This document shows positions 9,665 to 18,937 of a DNA stretch of 64,000 nt, in pieces; position 1 is the stretch's first letter; each line of letters starts with the position of its first letter. The translations under genes and the position numbers were made by a program. Under the pieces are notes generated by a model, which was not told the DNA's origin, ran no database searches, and saw only the letters and a program-made list of their open reading frames with translations. Source of the stretch: Psychrobacter immobilis (GTDB lineage: Bacteria; Pseudomonadota; Gammaproteobacteria; Pseudomonadales; Moraxellaceae); NCBI GenBank assembly GCA_904846265.1, contig CAJHAA010000002.1:124001-188000 (forward strand), given 5' to 3'.

Positions 9665-9748
9665 CTGCTGTCATTGATCAATCACAAAAAATAATGGTGT
9701 TTTCATTAGATTATTCTACGTTTTTAACGGTAACATTTAGGGAAAATT

Positions 9749-11521
9749 ATGACCGACAGTATCAATAAAGAGACCACAAACGATAACGCTGCAATGAATA
9801 ATAAAGACAGCGTATTTCCTACTATGCCGACGATAGATAGTGACAGCCCATGGTTGAAAACTTATGAGCGTTATGGCATTGATGCGACTATCGATATGCC
9901 TGATGACAATACCTCTTTACTTGATGTGTTTGAGCGTAACTTTAGCCGTTATGGGAAAAAAACGGCTTATATTTGTATGGGTGCATCGATTAGTTTTAAG
10001 GAATTGGATTTATACAGTCGCCAAATTGCCAGTTACTTACAATCATTAGGCTTGGTAACAGGTGATAAAGTTGGGGTGATGATGCCCAACCTCCTGCAAT
10101 ATCCAGTGGTTGCTTTGGGGATCATCCGTGCAGGTATGGTGTTGGTCAACGTCAATCCTTTATATACCAGCCGAGAGTTATCGCATCAGCTGCATGATAG
10201 TGGCACCAAAGCCCTGTTTATCGTAGAGAACTTTGCGAACACCTATCAAGAGGCAGAAGACAAAGGTCAGGTTGAGCATGTCATCGTTTGTAAGATTGGC
10301 GATATGCTAGGAACAGTGAAAGGAGCCGTCGTTAACCTCGTTGCGCGCCATGTCAAAAAAATGATACCGGCTTATAGTCTGCCAAACAGCGTGAGTTTTA
10401 AGCACGCTTTAAATGCAGTATCAGCCAGCAAATATAAGCGCCCTGATTTGAATTTAAGCGACGTGGCATTGTTGCAATATACTGGCGGTACGACAGGGGT
10501 TGCCAAAGGTGCAATGCTGTCCCACGGTAACTTAGTTGCCAATATGCTACAGATTAGTGCATTGATGGACAGTGCATTTGATGATGATGTTGATGCCAAT
10601 GATGTCATCCTGACGGCACTACCGCTATATCATGTATTCTCATTTATGGTCTGCGGCATGTATGGCATGTACCGAGGTTATGCAGGCTTGCTTATCCCAA
10701 ACCCTCGTGATTTGGATGGTTTGATTAAAGAGATGGCCAAATACAAACCCGCCTTTATCCCTGCGGTGAATACTTTGTTCAACGGTCTAGTACACAAAGA
10801 CGGCTTTGCAGACTTAGATTTCTCTAACCTAAAAGCGTCTATCGGTGGCGGTATGTCTGTCTTGCCAAGCGTGGCAAAAGAGTGGCATAAAATCACTGGT
10901 CTGCCTATCGTGGAAGGTTATGGTTTGTCAGAAACCTCACCAGTGGCTGCTTTTAACCCGATGACCATTGCTGAGTTCACGGGTAAAATTGGTATCCCTG
11001 CCTCTAGCACCGATATAATACTAATCGATGATGATGAAAATGAAGTCGCATTGGGTGATCGCGGCGAGATTTGTGTCAAAGGCCCGCAGGTGATGATAGG
11101 TTATCAAAATCGTCCAGAGGAAACAGCTGAAACGTTTACTGCCAACGGCTTTCTAAAAACTGGCGATATCGGTATCATGGACGAAAAAGGCTTTATCAAA
11201 ATCGTAGACCGCAAAAAAGACATGATTTTGGTCTCTGGTTTTAATGTTTATCCTAACGAAATTGAAGAAGCCATGAGCGAGCATCCAGCTGTGGTAGAAT
11301 GCGGCGCTATCGGTATTCCAAACGATGACCGCGGTGAAGAGCCAAAGTTATTTGTGGTCAAAAAAGGCGATGTGACTGAGCAAGAGTTGCTTGATTTTGG
11401 CAAAAAGCAACTGACGGGTTACAAGCGTCCGCGTCACATACAGTTCGTCGATGAATTACCAAAATCAAACGTGGGTAAAATCCTGCGTAAAGAATTGCGT
11501 AAGATGGAAGGGTTAGAATAA
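9749..11521 (+). CDS. fadD: Long-chain fatty acid-CoA ligase, paralogue 2
   Basis: A 590-residue paralogue of the preceding FadD, with about 20 extra polar N-terminal residues. The P-loop YTGGTTGVAKGA lies at 244-255, followed by the adenylate motif GYGLSETSP, the segment DRKKDMILVSGFNVYPNEIE and the end PKSNVGKILRKELR, so it should be active. It diverges from paralogue 1 in the middle substrate-tunnel region and the tail, suggesting a different chain-length range or growth condition rather than a recent copy. It has its own upstream region with a spaced inverted repeat, and a GC-rich hairpin follows it. Confidence 0.93.
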   Translation: MTDSINKETTNDNAAMNNKDSVFPTMPTIDSDSPWLKTYERYGIDATIDMPDDNTSLLDVFERNFSRYGKKTAYICMGASISFKELDLYSRQIASYLQSLGLVTGDKVGVMMPNLLQYPVVALGIIRAGMVLVNVNPLYTSRELSHQLHDSGTKALFIVENFANTYQEAEDKGQVEHVIVCKIGDMLGTVKGAVVNLVARHVKKMIPAYSLPNSVSFKHALNAVSASKYKRPDLNLSDVALLQYTGGTTGVAKGAMLSHGNLVANMLQISALMDSAFDDDVDANDVILTALPLYHVFSFMVCGMYGMYRGYAGLLIPNPRDLDGLIKEMAKYKPAFIPAVNTLFNGLVHKDGFADLDFSNLKASIGGGMSVLPSVAKEWHKITGLPIVEGYGLSETSPVAAFNPMTIAEFTGKIGIPASSTDIILIDDDENEVALGDRGEICVKGPQVMIGYQNRPEETAETFTANGFLKTGDIGIMDEKGFIKIVDRKKDMILVSGFNVYPNEIEEAMSEHPAVVECGAIGIPNDDRGEEPKLFVVKKGDVTEQELLDFGKKQLTGYKRPRHIQFVDELPKSNVGKILRKELRKMEGLE

Positions 11522-11563
11522 AGTTGGTGCTATTTCTTTGTTAAGCCAATGACTGGCTAAAGT

Positions 11564-11604
11564 AGCGGCGCAATAGCTCGAACGAATCTTGCTATTGCGC
11601 CGCT
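11564..11604. terminator. GC-rich 14-bp perfect hairpin after fadD
   Basis: Arms AGCGGCGCAATAGC (11564-11577) and GCTATTGCGCCGCT (11591-11604) with a 13-nt loop. It is very stable but has no T-run, so it could be an mRNA 3' stabiliser or a Rho-linked end rather than a classical terminator. Confidence 0.55.
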
Positions 11605-11762
11605 GCCACGTTAGGATATCTCAATATTTACGTCTGATATGGCATCCAATCATTATTTATTTTAGCTTGTTAATAGTTTGCTAGATAAATGGTGGTTAGC
11701 CACATAATGACAGACACCTCATTTTATGACACCGCCTTTAAAACATTGTACTAGGGATTTTT

Positions 11763-12479
11763 ATGCGTATTGACAATCGTGAGCTTGACCAACTTCGCTC
11801 GATCAGCTTTGAGCGCCATTATACTAAGCATGCCGAAGGGTCAGTGTTAGTCAGCTTTGGTGATACCAAAGTATTGTGTACCGCTAGTGTTGAATCTGGC
11901 GTACCGCGTTGGCTCAAAGGTAAAGGCAAAGGTTGGATCACTGCTGAGTATGGCATGTTGCCACGCGCGACCAATACCCGTAACCAACGTGAAGCGGCAC
12001 GTGGTAAACAATCAGGTCGTACCCAAGAAATCCAGCGTTTGATTGGTCGTAGCTTACGAGCGATGATTGACCTGAGTAAGCTGGGTGAAAATACGATTTA
12101 TCTTGATTGTGATGTTTTGCAAGCTGATGGCGGTACTCGTACTGCTAGTGTGACGGGGGCTGCTATTGCGCTTATCGATGCATTAGAGAGTATCCAAAAA
12201 AGCAAAAAACTCAAGGCAGATCCACTGATTGGTTTGGTCGCTGCGGTCTCTGTCGGTATGAAAGACGGCAAAGCGTATCTAGATTTAAACTACGAAGAAG
12301 ATGCCAGCTGTGATACCGATTTGAATGTGGTTATGACCCAAAAAGGCGAATTCATTGAGCTACAAGGAACGGCGGAAGAAAAGCCATTTACCCGCGCTCA
12401 AGCCGACGATATGCTGATTCTTGCCGAAAAAGGCATCGCTGAGCTGATTGCCATGCAAAAAACAGCCTTAGGTTGGTAA
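11763..12479 (+). CDS. rph: Ribonuclease PH
   Basis: A 238-residue phosphate-dependent 3'-5' exoribonuclease that trims tRNA 3' ends. Family segments are all present: [25 protein letters not shown] at the start (given here as the first about 40 residues), [19 protein letters not shown], the RNA-binding [21 protein letters not shown] region, and [16 protein letters not shown] with the catalytic-domain acidic residues. Length equals that of the E. coli enzyme. It is followed 73 bases later by a co-directional small membrane protein gene with no terminator between, so the two may be co-transcribed. It is not linked to pyrE here. Confidence 0.96.
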   Translation: MRIDNRELDQLRSISFERHYTKHAEGSVLVSFGDTKVLCTASVESGVPRWLKGKGKGWITAEYGMLPRATNTRNQREAARGKQSGRTQEIQRLIGRSLRAMIDLSKLGENTIYLDCDVLQADGGTRTASVTGAAIALIDALESIQKSKKLKADPLIGLVAAVSVGMKDGKAYLDLNYEEDASCDTDLNVVMTQKGEFIELQGTAEEKPFTRAQADDMLILAEKGIAELIAMQKTALGW

Positions 12480-12552
12480 CTTGCTATTAATGCTTAAGAG
12501 ACTTTGATAGTCTATTTTGATTTTATCGTTATCCTACAATAGGTAGTACTGC

Positions 12553-13044
12553 ATGCTTAAGCTGACCGATGATGGTGCCAAAATTACCTTGCAGGATCAG
12601 CCGCCAACGGCTGATAATGGTCTGTTTTGGTTTGGGGCAGCGTTATTGGTTGGTGCAGTGGTGGTTGCTTTGGCAATGAGTCTGCTGCCTGAGCGCTTGG
12701 CTATAGGGGCATTGGCGCTACTGATTATTGGTAGCTTTATCTTTAATCGAAAACGCCAACAACAGAAAAAAGCCATGGCTGGTGTCATCAGCAGCGGCAT
12801 CTTGTGGCTGCGTGCTGGTGAGCTGGTACATGACAATCAAGGTAAGCGTCAGCATATTCAGTTGACTGACGGTGATAAAATCATGCTTATTGGTGAGCAA
12901 CTACAGATTGTTGATTGTGATGATATACGCAAATACCATATTAGCGGCTTTGATAGTATTCAAGAGGCAACCGCTGCCAAAGCTATTTTGCAAGGTCAAG
13001 CATTGGGCAAGCGCCATGTGAATATCAAAATGAGTAACGATTAG
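12553..13044 (+). CDS. Membrane protein of unknown function downstream of rph
   Basis: A 163-residue protein with two adjacent membrane segments (about residues 23-45 and 48-64), a short basic loop (NRKRQQQKK), and a soluble C-terminal half rich in short strands (SSGILWLRAGELVHD, then KIMLIGEQLQIVD). I do not recognise the family. The layout, a two-helix anchor followed by a beta-rich cytosolic domain, recalls small PH-like or signalling membrane proteins, but that is only a shape resemblance. It lies 73 bases after rph in the same direction. Confidence 0.7.
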   Translation: MLKLTDDGAKITLQDQPPTADNGLFWFGAALLVGAVVVALAMSLLPERLAIGALALLIIGSFIFNRKRQQQKKAMAGVISSGILWLRAGELVHDNQGKRQHIQLTDGDKIMLIGEQLQIVDCDDIRKYHISGFDSIQEATAAKAILQGQALGKRHVNIKMSND

Positions 13045-13407
13045 CTTATTTCTTAGCCGATTATCTACTAGATTGGGCTATAAAAACCTCAGTGACTTTA
13101 TTTCAGTAATATTTTATTTCAGCAATCTTCTATCTCAGATAATGTTTTATCTGCTCAGCACTCTATCTACGCAGTATTTAATCTAAAACTGCTTATTTTA
13201 TTTCCTTTTTATTTAGCGCCAGCTCTCCATCGTTTTTCTACGTGCTCCTCTTATCTAACCATTAGTCTGTGTTTTTATACCTTTTATCGGCTATTTGAGC
13301 CGAATAATGCTTGCAGCGTCATGTCTAAATGGTTTATAAGTAAGATTAGAACATCCTATTATTATGGTTTATGTTGTCATTTATATTTTATTGACAAGGA
13401 GTTGGTC
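13045..13407. other. T-rich intergenic region
   Basis: About 360 bases, strongly T/C-rich on the + strand, with repeated TTTATTTCAG-like words near 13095-13125. An open frame continues upstream of the next gene from 13321 but lacks signal-peptide or family features there. No RNA gene is seen. Confidence 0.45.
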
Positions 13408-14178
13408 ATGTCGCGTTTGCCTGTGTCATTGTCTATGTCGTCGTCGGTTACCGCGTCGTGCAGTCTTTTATTATTTACCGTTGGCCTAGTAGGTCAGGCC
13501 CATGCCGATAGTATGAGTGCGCTGATCGCCCAAAAATCTGTGCAATCTGATTTTAGTGCTCGCTATACACCATCATACTCAGCAGTGCCCTCCGCGAAAG
13601 TCAGCACGCGTTCTACCATTCAACGTGCAGGAACTTATCGCTCAAATTCTGCCAGTACTCCACCAGTGATTCAGACATCCTATCGTTATCCTGAAGTAGC
13701 GCGTCAAGCACCAGCAGTGATGCCCGCTTTTTTATCGGGTAATTATGATAATGTCGATAGCGAGTATTTACCGTTACTGAGCAGTGCGGAGATGCAGAGT
13801 AGTTTGGCTGCACGTGAAGTGGTTAGCACCGCCCGCAAGATGGCGCTGAACGAGCGTGCGATCATTCAAGGTGGCTGCTGGGACTATCTCAATGCCGTGT
13901 TTAAACGCGCCGGGGTGACACGCGATACCATTCATAAAGGTACTTATGGTCAAGGTCCGTATGCCAATAGTGGCGAAATTGAAGTTGGGGATTGGCTCTA
14001 TTATATCAATCATGGCTATAATGGCGTCGAGCATAGTGGACTGTTTGTCGGCTGGGTTGATGAGCGCGCAAAGCAAGCACTGATCCTCAGCTATGCGGGC
14101 GAAAACCGCCGCGAACCTGCGCGTTACCGTGTTTATGATTTGAGTAATGTCTATCAAATCATGCGCCCTAGTGTTTAA
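13408..14178 (+). CDS. Secreted NlpC/P60-like cysteine peptidase, putative
   Basis: A 256-residue exported protein. It has a signal peptide ending near VGQAHA-DS, a Ser/Ala-rich linker of about 110 residues, and a C-terminal domain. In that domain GGCWDYLNAVFKRAG (Cys157) and VEHSGLFVGW (His209) fit the Cys-His pair of papain-like NlpC/P60 or CHAP peptidoglycan hydrolases. The assignment rests on motif pattern only. The ATG at 13408 is preceded by AAGGAG; the frame is open from 13321 but without a ribosome site. A bidirectional terminator follows and the neighbour is convergent, so it is a single-gene unit. Confidence 0.65.
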   Translation: MSRLPVSLSMSSSVTASCSLLLFTVGLVGQAHADSMSALIAQKSVQSDFSARYTPSYSAVPSAKVSTRSTIQRAGTYRSNSASTPPVIQTSYRYPEVARQAPAVMPAFLSGNYDNVDSEYLPLLSSAEMQSSLAAREVVSTARKMALNERAIIQGGCWDYLNAVFKRAGVTRDTIHKGTYGQGPYANSGEIEVGDWLYYINHGYNGVEHSGLFVGWVDERAKQALILSYAGENRREPARYRVYDLSNVYQIMRPSV

Positions 14179-14201
14179 GCTTTCATATTTATGATGTCCT
14201 A

Positions 14202-14243
14202 AAAAAAGCGTCCGTTACTTTAATAAGTAACGGACGCTTTTAG
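14202..14243. terminator. Bidirectional terminator
   Basis: Stem AAAGCGTCCGTTACTT / AAGTAACGGACGCTTT with an A-run before and T-rich sequence after. It separates the convergent NlpC/P60-like and hemJ genes. Confidence 0.9.
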
Positions 14244-14293
14244 TTTAGAGGTGTTCAGATCTAAAAATCAGTTAATAGCCTGTTTACTGAATT

Positions 14294-14728
14294 TTAGAAG
14301 GGCTTTACTACTACTAAGATGACGATAATGACTAATGCAAACACTGGTACTTCGTTAAACCAGCGCCAAAATTTATGCGTCTTATAATGCGGATTATCCA
14401 TTAGCTTTTTACGATAAAAGCCACAAGCACCGTGATAGCCAGAGAGTAGCACCACTAATAATAGCTTGACGTGTAACCAGCCTTGGGTTTTATACACCTC
14501 CCAGCCTAGCCCCAACATCCATAGACCGAAGACCCATGTGGCTATCATCGATGGCGTCATAATACCGCGATAGAGCTTACGCTCCATAATAGCAAAGCGT
14601 TCGTGGCTGATGCTGTCGTCACTCATCGCATGATAGACAAACAAGCGTGGCAAATAAAATATCGCAGCAAACCAGCAGACCATCGATATAATATGCGCCG
14701 CTTTAATCCAATTGAAATAATCTGCCAT
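14294..14728 (-). CDS. hemJ: Protoporphyrinogen IX oxidase, HemJ type
   Basis: A 144-residue integral membrane protein with four predicted helices. It converts protoporphyrinogen IX to protoporphyrin IX in haem synthesis. The start WIKAAHIISMVCWFAAIFYLPRLFVYH carries the family's conserved His and Trp; this segment spans about residues 6-32. GIMTPSMIATWVFGLW and the HVKLLLVVLLSGYHGACGFYRKKL region follow. HemJ is the PPO type used in Acinetobacter and its relatives in place of HemG or HemY. The frame also has a GTG one codon upstream (14731). AGAGAG sits 5 bases before the GTG and 8 before the ATG; I prefer the ATG. Confidence 0.9.
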   Translation of the reverse strand: MADYFNWIKAAHIISMVCWFAAIFYLPRLFVYHAMSDDSISHERFAIMERKLYRGIMTPSMIATWVFGLWMLGLGWEVYKTQGWLHVKLLLVVLLSGYHGACGFYRKKLMDNPHYKTHKFWRWFNEVPVFALVIIVILVVVKPF

Positions 14729-14817
14729 CACATTCTCTCTTACGATTTAATATTTTATCATCAATAATGTCGGCAAGCTTAGCGCAGATTATCCAATAAT
14801 GGTAGCGATAAAAAACG

Positions 14818-15996
14818 CTACTCTGCCATCACCACTTGCGATTGATGACCACTCATCGCATCCATCACAGGCAATACTTTGGGCGCTCTTGGCGCGGCAA
14901 ATTGCTTTGTTAGACCAAGCTCGCGCATGAGTCTGTCATCGCCTGATTGGCTTGCATTGCCAGTAGTCAGCAGTTTATCGCCATAAAAAAATGAGTTAGC
15001 ACCTGCCATAAAGGCCAAGGCTTGCTCAGAGTCGGATAGGCTTTCGCGGCCAGCAGACAAACGCACATAGCTGGTCGGGCAGCAAATACGTGCTACGGCA
15101 ATGGTACGAATCCACTCAATCACTGACAGTTGACCTTCTGCCAAGACTTTATCGCCAATTGGTGTGCCAGCAATAGGGACGAGTAAGTTGACCGGAATTG
15201 ACTCTGGCGCTTTGGGCATTTTTAGCAGCTCATGTACCCAATCGATACGGTCATCACGGCTTTCACCCATACCGACGATATTGCCGCTACAGACGTTGAT
15301 GCCTGAGTTGCGCACGTTGTCTATCGTATCCAAGCGCTCGTCATAGCTACGCGTGCTGACGACTTGCTCATAATAACGACGTGAGGTATCTAGGTTATGA
15401 TTGTAATAATCGAGTCCAGCATCTGCCAGTTGCGTCGCTTGATTGGTATCTAGCATACCAAGGGTCATACAGGTTTCAAGTCCCAATGCCTTGACTTCTT
15501 TGATCAGCTCAACCACATAGGGCATGTCTTTGGCGCTTGGATGTTTCCATGCTGCACCCATACAAAAGCGTGACGAGCCACTGGCTTTGGCACGTTTGGC
15601 CGCAGCAATGACTTTATCGACTTCTATGCGTTTCTCTGCTTGTAATTTAGTCGTGTCGCGGTGGTGACCTGATTGCGAGCAGTAGCCACAATCTTCGGGG
15701 CAGTTACCTGTTTTGATCGACAACAAAGTACTGATTTGTACTTCATTGGCAGTGAAGTGCGCCCGATGTATCGTTTGCGCTTGCAACAACAAATCCATCA
15801 ATGGCAAATCAAACAGTTCGGCGATTTCTTCGCGGTTATGTTTATGGGCCATTTGTTGGCTGGCTGTGGTGGCATCCATTGTTAAGTTGTTTAAAAAGTC
15901 ATTGTTCAAGCCGCTGTGGCTGTTATTTTTATTATTGAACGTGTCAGTGGGGCTACTGGCATTAGGCTCTGAGATGTTAAGTAATCCTGCCATCAT
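14818..15996 (-). CDS. bioB: Biotin synthase
   Basis: A 392-residue radical-SAM enzyme that inserts sulfur into dethiobiotin. The 4Fe-4S motif is CPEDCGYC (Cys99, Cys103, Cys106). The [2Fe-2S]-side residues are carried in [17 protein letters not shown] and NVCSGNI, and YVRLSAGR provides the conserved Arg. It is about 45 residues longer than E. coli BioB because of an Asn/Ser-rich N-terminal extension. The extension is likely translated: AAGGAAT lies just before the ATG at 15996, while the next in-frame ATG at 15879 has no ribosome site. No other bio gene is adjacent and no BirA operator was recognised. Confidence 0.95.
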   Translation of the reverse strand: MMAGLLNISEPNASSPTDTFNNKNNSHSGLNNDFLNNLTMDATTASQQMAHKHNREEIAELFDLPLMDLLLQAQTIHRAHFTANEVQISTLLSIKTGNCPEDCGYCSQSGHHRDTTKLQAEKRIEVDKVIAAAKRAKASGSSRFCMGAAWKHPSAKDMPYVVELIKEVKALGLETCMTLGMLDTNQATQLADAGLDYYNHNLDTSRRYYEQVVSTRSYDERLDTIDNVRNSGINVCSGNIVGMGESRDDRIDWVHELLKMPKAPESIPVNLLVPIAGTPIGDKVLAEGQLSVIEWIRTIAVARICCPTSYVRLSAGRESLSDSEQALAFMAGANSFFYGDKLLTTGNASQSGDDRLMRELGLTKQFAAPRAPKVLPVMDAMSGHQSQVVMAE

Positions 15997-16086
15997 ATAA
16001 TTCCTTTTATAATAGTTTTTGAAACAATCATTTTGAAGAGAATAGGGGTTAAAAGAGTTGTGTGTAAAGCCATAAAATTTTAGGTA

Positions 16087-16126
16087 ATAAAAAAGGCTGC
16101 GATATAGTATACCGCAACCTTTTTAG
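16087..16126 (-). terminator. Terminator after the SCP2-domain gene
   Basis: A stem pairs the AAAAAGG-TGCG side with CGCA-CCTTTTT (one mismatch), with A- and T-runs at its ends. It lies between the SCP2 gene stop and the bioB start. Confidence 0.75.
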
Positions 16127-16214
16127 AAAATCAGAGCACTGCGAAAGAGTAAAGTAACTGAGCGCTAAATAATTGTGATCTGTTTTCTTTATTTACGTCG
16201 CTCTATTTACGTCA

Positions 16215-16721
16215 TTATTTGCCAAGTTTGTGCTTAGCAACCCCAATCCAATGGTTGGCAAGTTTTTGTGCTTTATAAGCATAAGGCTTGGCTTTTTGGA
16301 TATAAGGTTTACATTCTTTTGGAATAGCTGGCACGATATGCTTAGCAAGCTTATTGAACCACATCATTAGGCTGTAATCGCCTTCGATGCTGAGGTTACC
16401 TTCTTGTACAGCAGTCATAAAGGCAGGAAGATTGCCTTTGGTCAAAAGCTTAACACCTGTCATCGAATCCTTGAAATTGATGGTGAGGTCTGCTTTTTTA
16501 GCATGACCACTGTATTGGCTGAAGCTACCATTATCAAAGACAAAATAACGGGCGATATCCGCTTCAGTGCTGGCAAGCTCAATCGTAACATTGCGATCAG
16601 CGAATAGTGCTTTCACATCTTCGTTATCACTATCAGCAAGCATGGACAAACGATAGCCAATCACAGCCAATAGCACATCTAACGGATCAGATTTAATATC
16701 TAATACAGGAACAGTAAACAT
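16215..16721 (-). CDS. SCP2 sterol-carrier-domain lipid-binding protein
   Basis: A 168-residue cytosolic protein with an SCP2-type lipid-binding fold. Typical segments are ITIEL/VTIELASTEADIARYF, the beta-strand ADLTINFKDSMTGVKLLTKGN and AVQEGNLSIEGDYSLMMWF (residues about 80-125). A basic Lys/Ala-rich tail (about 130-168: KECKPYIQKAKPYAYKAQK) could lie on acidic membranes. Members bind fatty acyl or sterol-like lipids; the ligand here is unknown. It is transcribed alone, with an ATG preceded by AGGAG. Confidence 0.8.
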   Translation of the reverse strand: MFTVPVLDIKSDPLDVLLAVIGYRLSMLADSDNEDVKALFADRNVTIELASTEADIARYFVFDNGSFSQYSGHAKKADLTINFKDSMTGVKLLTKGNLPAFMTAVQEGNLSIEGDYSLMMWFNKLAKHIVPAIPKECKPYIQKAKPYAYKAQKLANHWIGVAKHKLGK

Positions 16722-17123
16722 AATCGAACTCCTAAAGAATGAGACGCAAAATAATGCGTACTTTATAACAATTTTTGTGACAAATATATAACTAGATTAT
16801 AAACGATAGAGAGGTTGCTATTCTTTAGGAGTTACGTAGAGAGCGTTAAGTATCTTGTAACATCCAATGACGTCATCTTGATTAAAACCAGTTGTTAATA
16901 TTTATAAAAATGACAGTAGAAAACAGAATAGCAACGAAAATGAATGCTCGCACTACCTATGCTAGATTGAGCGAATTTGACGGCAGGCTAATAGTAATTT
17001 TTGGACGAGATACAGTCGGATAAAGATAATGTAATACAGGTTATATACAAGGCAAGTGAAAGGACCGTAAGTAGAAAATGAGCCAACCTAACAGCGTCGC
17101 TCGTTGATATAAGCGCGACTCTA
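16722..17123. other. Intergenic region, no gene seen
   Basis: About 400 bases between two leftward genes. A 78-codon open frame on the - strand (16988-17224) overlaps the next gene and is not convincing. No hairpin or RNA signal was noticed. Confidence 0.45.
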
Positions 17124-17525
17124 TCAGTGGAAGCGCGGTTGATAGTCGTCATCATAAACAGGCGTGTGCTCGATATAGCGTGCCGCTTGCAATTGACGCT
17201 GCTGCTGAACGGATTGACTGACATCCTCGTAACGTAGTGCCCGATACAGCACCCAGCCCGCTAAAGGCAACCAACTGATACCCATGGCGATGATATAGCT
17301 GTGCCATTCTGACAGCTCTGATAGCATAGGACGAGCCGCCACAATGCTTTGAATCGCCTCAACCGCTAGCCAATATGCCATACCACCAAATAGATACCAG
17401 AGCAGCCAGCGCTGTGAGGATAAGGCAAGCGCTAAAATCAAGCCTGCCAGCAAGCTATAACCAAACAGTGCCGCCGTGCTCCACGTTTCTATACCAATAA
17501 CCGAAAATATAGTCAGTAACATCAT
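17124..17525 (-). CDS. Small membrane protein, function unknown
   Basis: A 133-residue protein with three to four hydrophobic segments (about residues 3-15, 17-36, 40-65 and 76-97) and a polar C-terminal tail (DVSQSVQQQRQLQAARY...) that would be cytosolic. I do not recognise the family. The start is at an ATG-ATG pair with a GAGATGA upstream. No partner gene can be inferred: the DUF368 gene lies about 240 bases upstream in the same direction with a hairpin between. Confidence 0.6.
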   Translation of the reverse strand: MMLLTIFSVIGIETWSTAALFGYSLLAGLILALALSSQRWLLWYLFGGMAYWLAVEAIQSIVAARPMLSELSEWHSYIIAMGISWLPLAGWVLYRALRYEDVSQSVQQQRQLQAARYIEHTPVYDDDYQPRFH

Positions 17526-17673
17526 TCATCTCGCTATTCATAAGGTGAATTCCAATAGGGTCATTATGAAAGTTTGGGGAACAAAGCTAAAGAGGGGATA
17601 GGCGACTTTGCGACAACCGTTGACGTTTGGTTTTTTAGCACATTTTGATGGTTTTGTATGGCAAGGTTTAAGC

Positions 17674-17702
17674 ATAAGCGCCGCAAGGATGGGCGCTTAT
17701 TA
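17674..17702. terminator. Hairpin after the DUF368 gene
   Basis: Arms ATAAGCGCC (17674-17682) and GGCGCTTAT (17692-17700). It lies directly downstream of the leftward DUF368 gene and there is little T-run on that strand. Confidence 0.5.
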
Positions 17703-17765
17703 TTAAGAGTGTATAGGAGGGTTTTTGGGTTTTAAAAAAGAGACTGATGCAGGTTTAAGGTAGGT

Positions 17766-18761
17766 TTAAGCGCGATTGCTACGAGTGCCCCACCAAGACA
17801 ATAGTGAGACTAAAATCGCGCCTAGCAGCATCAGTCCTACAGTGGTTAGCCAATGTGGACCAGTAGGATATTGCCATGGCATCACGTTGTTGATCGCGTC
17901 ACTATTAAGCGTGCCTAAAGCATCTACTTTCCATGGCCATACTTTCACAAGCGAGCCTGCGATAAAACCTGTGAGCAAGGCTAAAGTTGCCTGATAGTAG
18001 CGAGACAATAGCCATTTAAGTGCGCGAGTAAATAATAACAATCCCGTCGCCATACCCGCAATGACCGTGAAGATTATCGTAAAGTTAAGGCTATGTACGG
18101 CTTCTAATACTGCGTCATAAGCACCTAATAGTAATAAGATAAAAGACCCAGATATACCGGGCAGTATCATGGCACAAATAGCGACTGCCCCTGCAAAAAA
18201 CAAATAAGGCAAGCTTGGTGTGGTCGTGAGTAATGGTAAGCTGCTAATGACTACAGCGGCAACAAGACCAGTCACGAATAGTGCTGCTCGCCCTATATTC
18301 CAACGCTGAATCTCACTCACTAATATAAATACCGTTGCGACAACTAGTCCAAAAAAGAACGACCAAATAAATAACGGTTGATTATCCAATAGATGCTTGA
18401 TAATACCTGCTAAAGTAGTAAAACTGGTGGCGATTCCCAATAACAAAAACAACAAAAAAGTGGCATCAACTTGTCGCCACACCGCAACCAAACCTTTGAT
18501 TCCGCCTTCCTGTCGAAATATCTGCCAGAGATTGGGGCCGATGCTACTCAGGGCGTTAATCAAGCGCTCATAAATACCAGCAATCAGCGCAATGGTGCCG
18601 CCAGAGACACCCGGTACGATATCCGCTGCCCCCATGGCCATTCCTCTGATATAAACCCCAAATAGTTGCTTTGGACTATCGGAGGATGCAGCAGTGCTGC
18701 TCTTATCCAGTGGTTGTGGCGCTGACGGCTCATTTTGCCGCGGTGATGGTGATGCCGTCAT
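17766..18761 (-). CDS. DUF368 membrane protein, putative undecaprenyl-phosphate translocase (PopT type)
   Basis: A 331-residue polytopic inner-membrane protein. The DUF368 signature lies near the N-terminus: GMAMGAADIVPGVSGGTIAL followed by IYERLINAL. A second internal copy-like motif is AICAMILPGISGSFILLLLG (inverted-repeat architecture). DUF368 proteins (PopT) were recently shown in other bacteria to return undecaprenyl phosphate across the inner membrane for wall synthesis; applying this here is by family. A Ser/Pro-rich cytosolic tail of about 45 residues precedes the domain. The ATG at 18761 has AAGGA at good spacing; the open frame to 18899 is rejected. Confidence 0.82.
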   Translation of the reverse strand: MTASPSPRQNEPSAPQPLDKSSTAASSDSPKQLFGVYIRGMAMGAADIVPGVSGGTIALIAGIYERLINALSSIGPNLWQIFRQEGGIKGLVAVWRQVDATFLLFLLLGIATSFTTLAGIIKHLLDNQPLFIWSFFFGLVVATVFILVSEIQRWNIGRAALFVTGLVAAVVISSLPLLTTTPSLPYLFFAGAVAICAMILPGISGSFILLLLGAYDAVLEAVHSLNFTIIFTVIAGMATGLLLFTRALKWLLSRYYQATLALLTGFIAGSLVKVWPWKVDALGTLNSDAINNVMPWQYPTGPHWLTTVGLMLLGAILVSLLSWWGTRSNRA

Positions 18762-18937
18762 GGACAATCCTTTTTTATTTAAAAACACAGTGAAAGTTAA
18801 TGCGATGCTGCTAAGTATGCTATGACAGTGAGGCGAAAATTGACTGTCGCAATGTCGCAATGTAATAAGACATAAAAGCCAGATTAATGTTAAAAACACT
18901 AACCTAGCTCCATGGTATGGTGTTGCTAGTGTAGTCG

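Larger units (their letters stand above)
9154..9748. other. Intergenic region between the two fadD genes
   Basis: 595 bases with a terminator for the first fadD (9345-9387) and a spaced 12-bp inverted repeat (9612-9664) close to the second fadD. The middle is AT-rich with no gene seen. Confidence 0.6.

Noticed and set aside
16988-17224. 78-codon frame on the - strand
   Set aside because: It overlaps the 133-residue membrane protein gene out of frame and has biased Ser/Leu composition.
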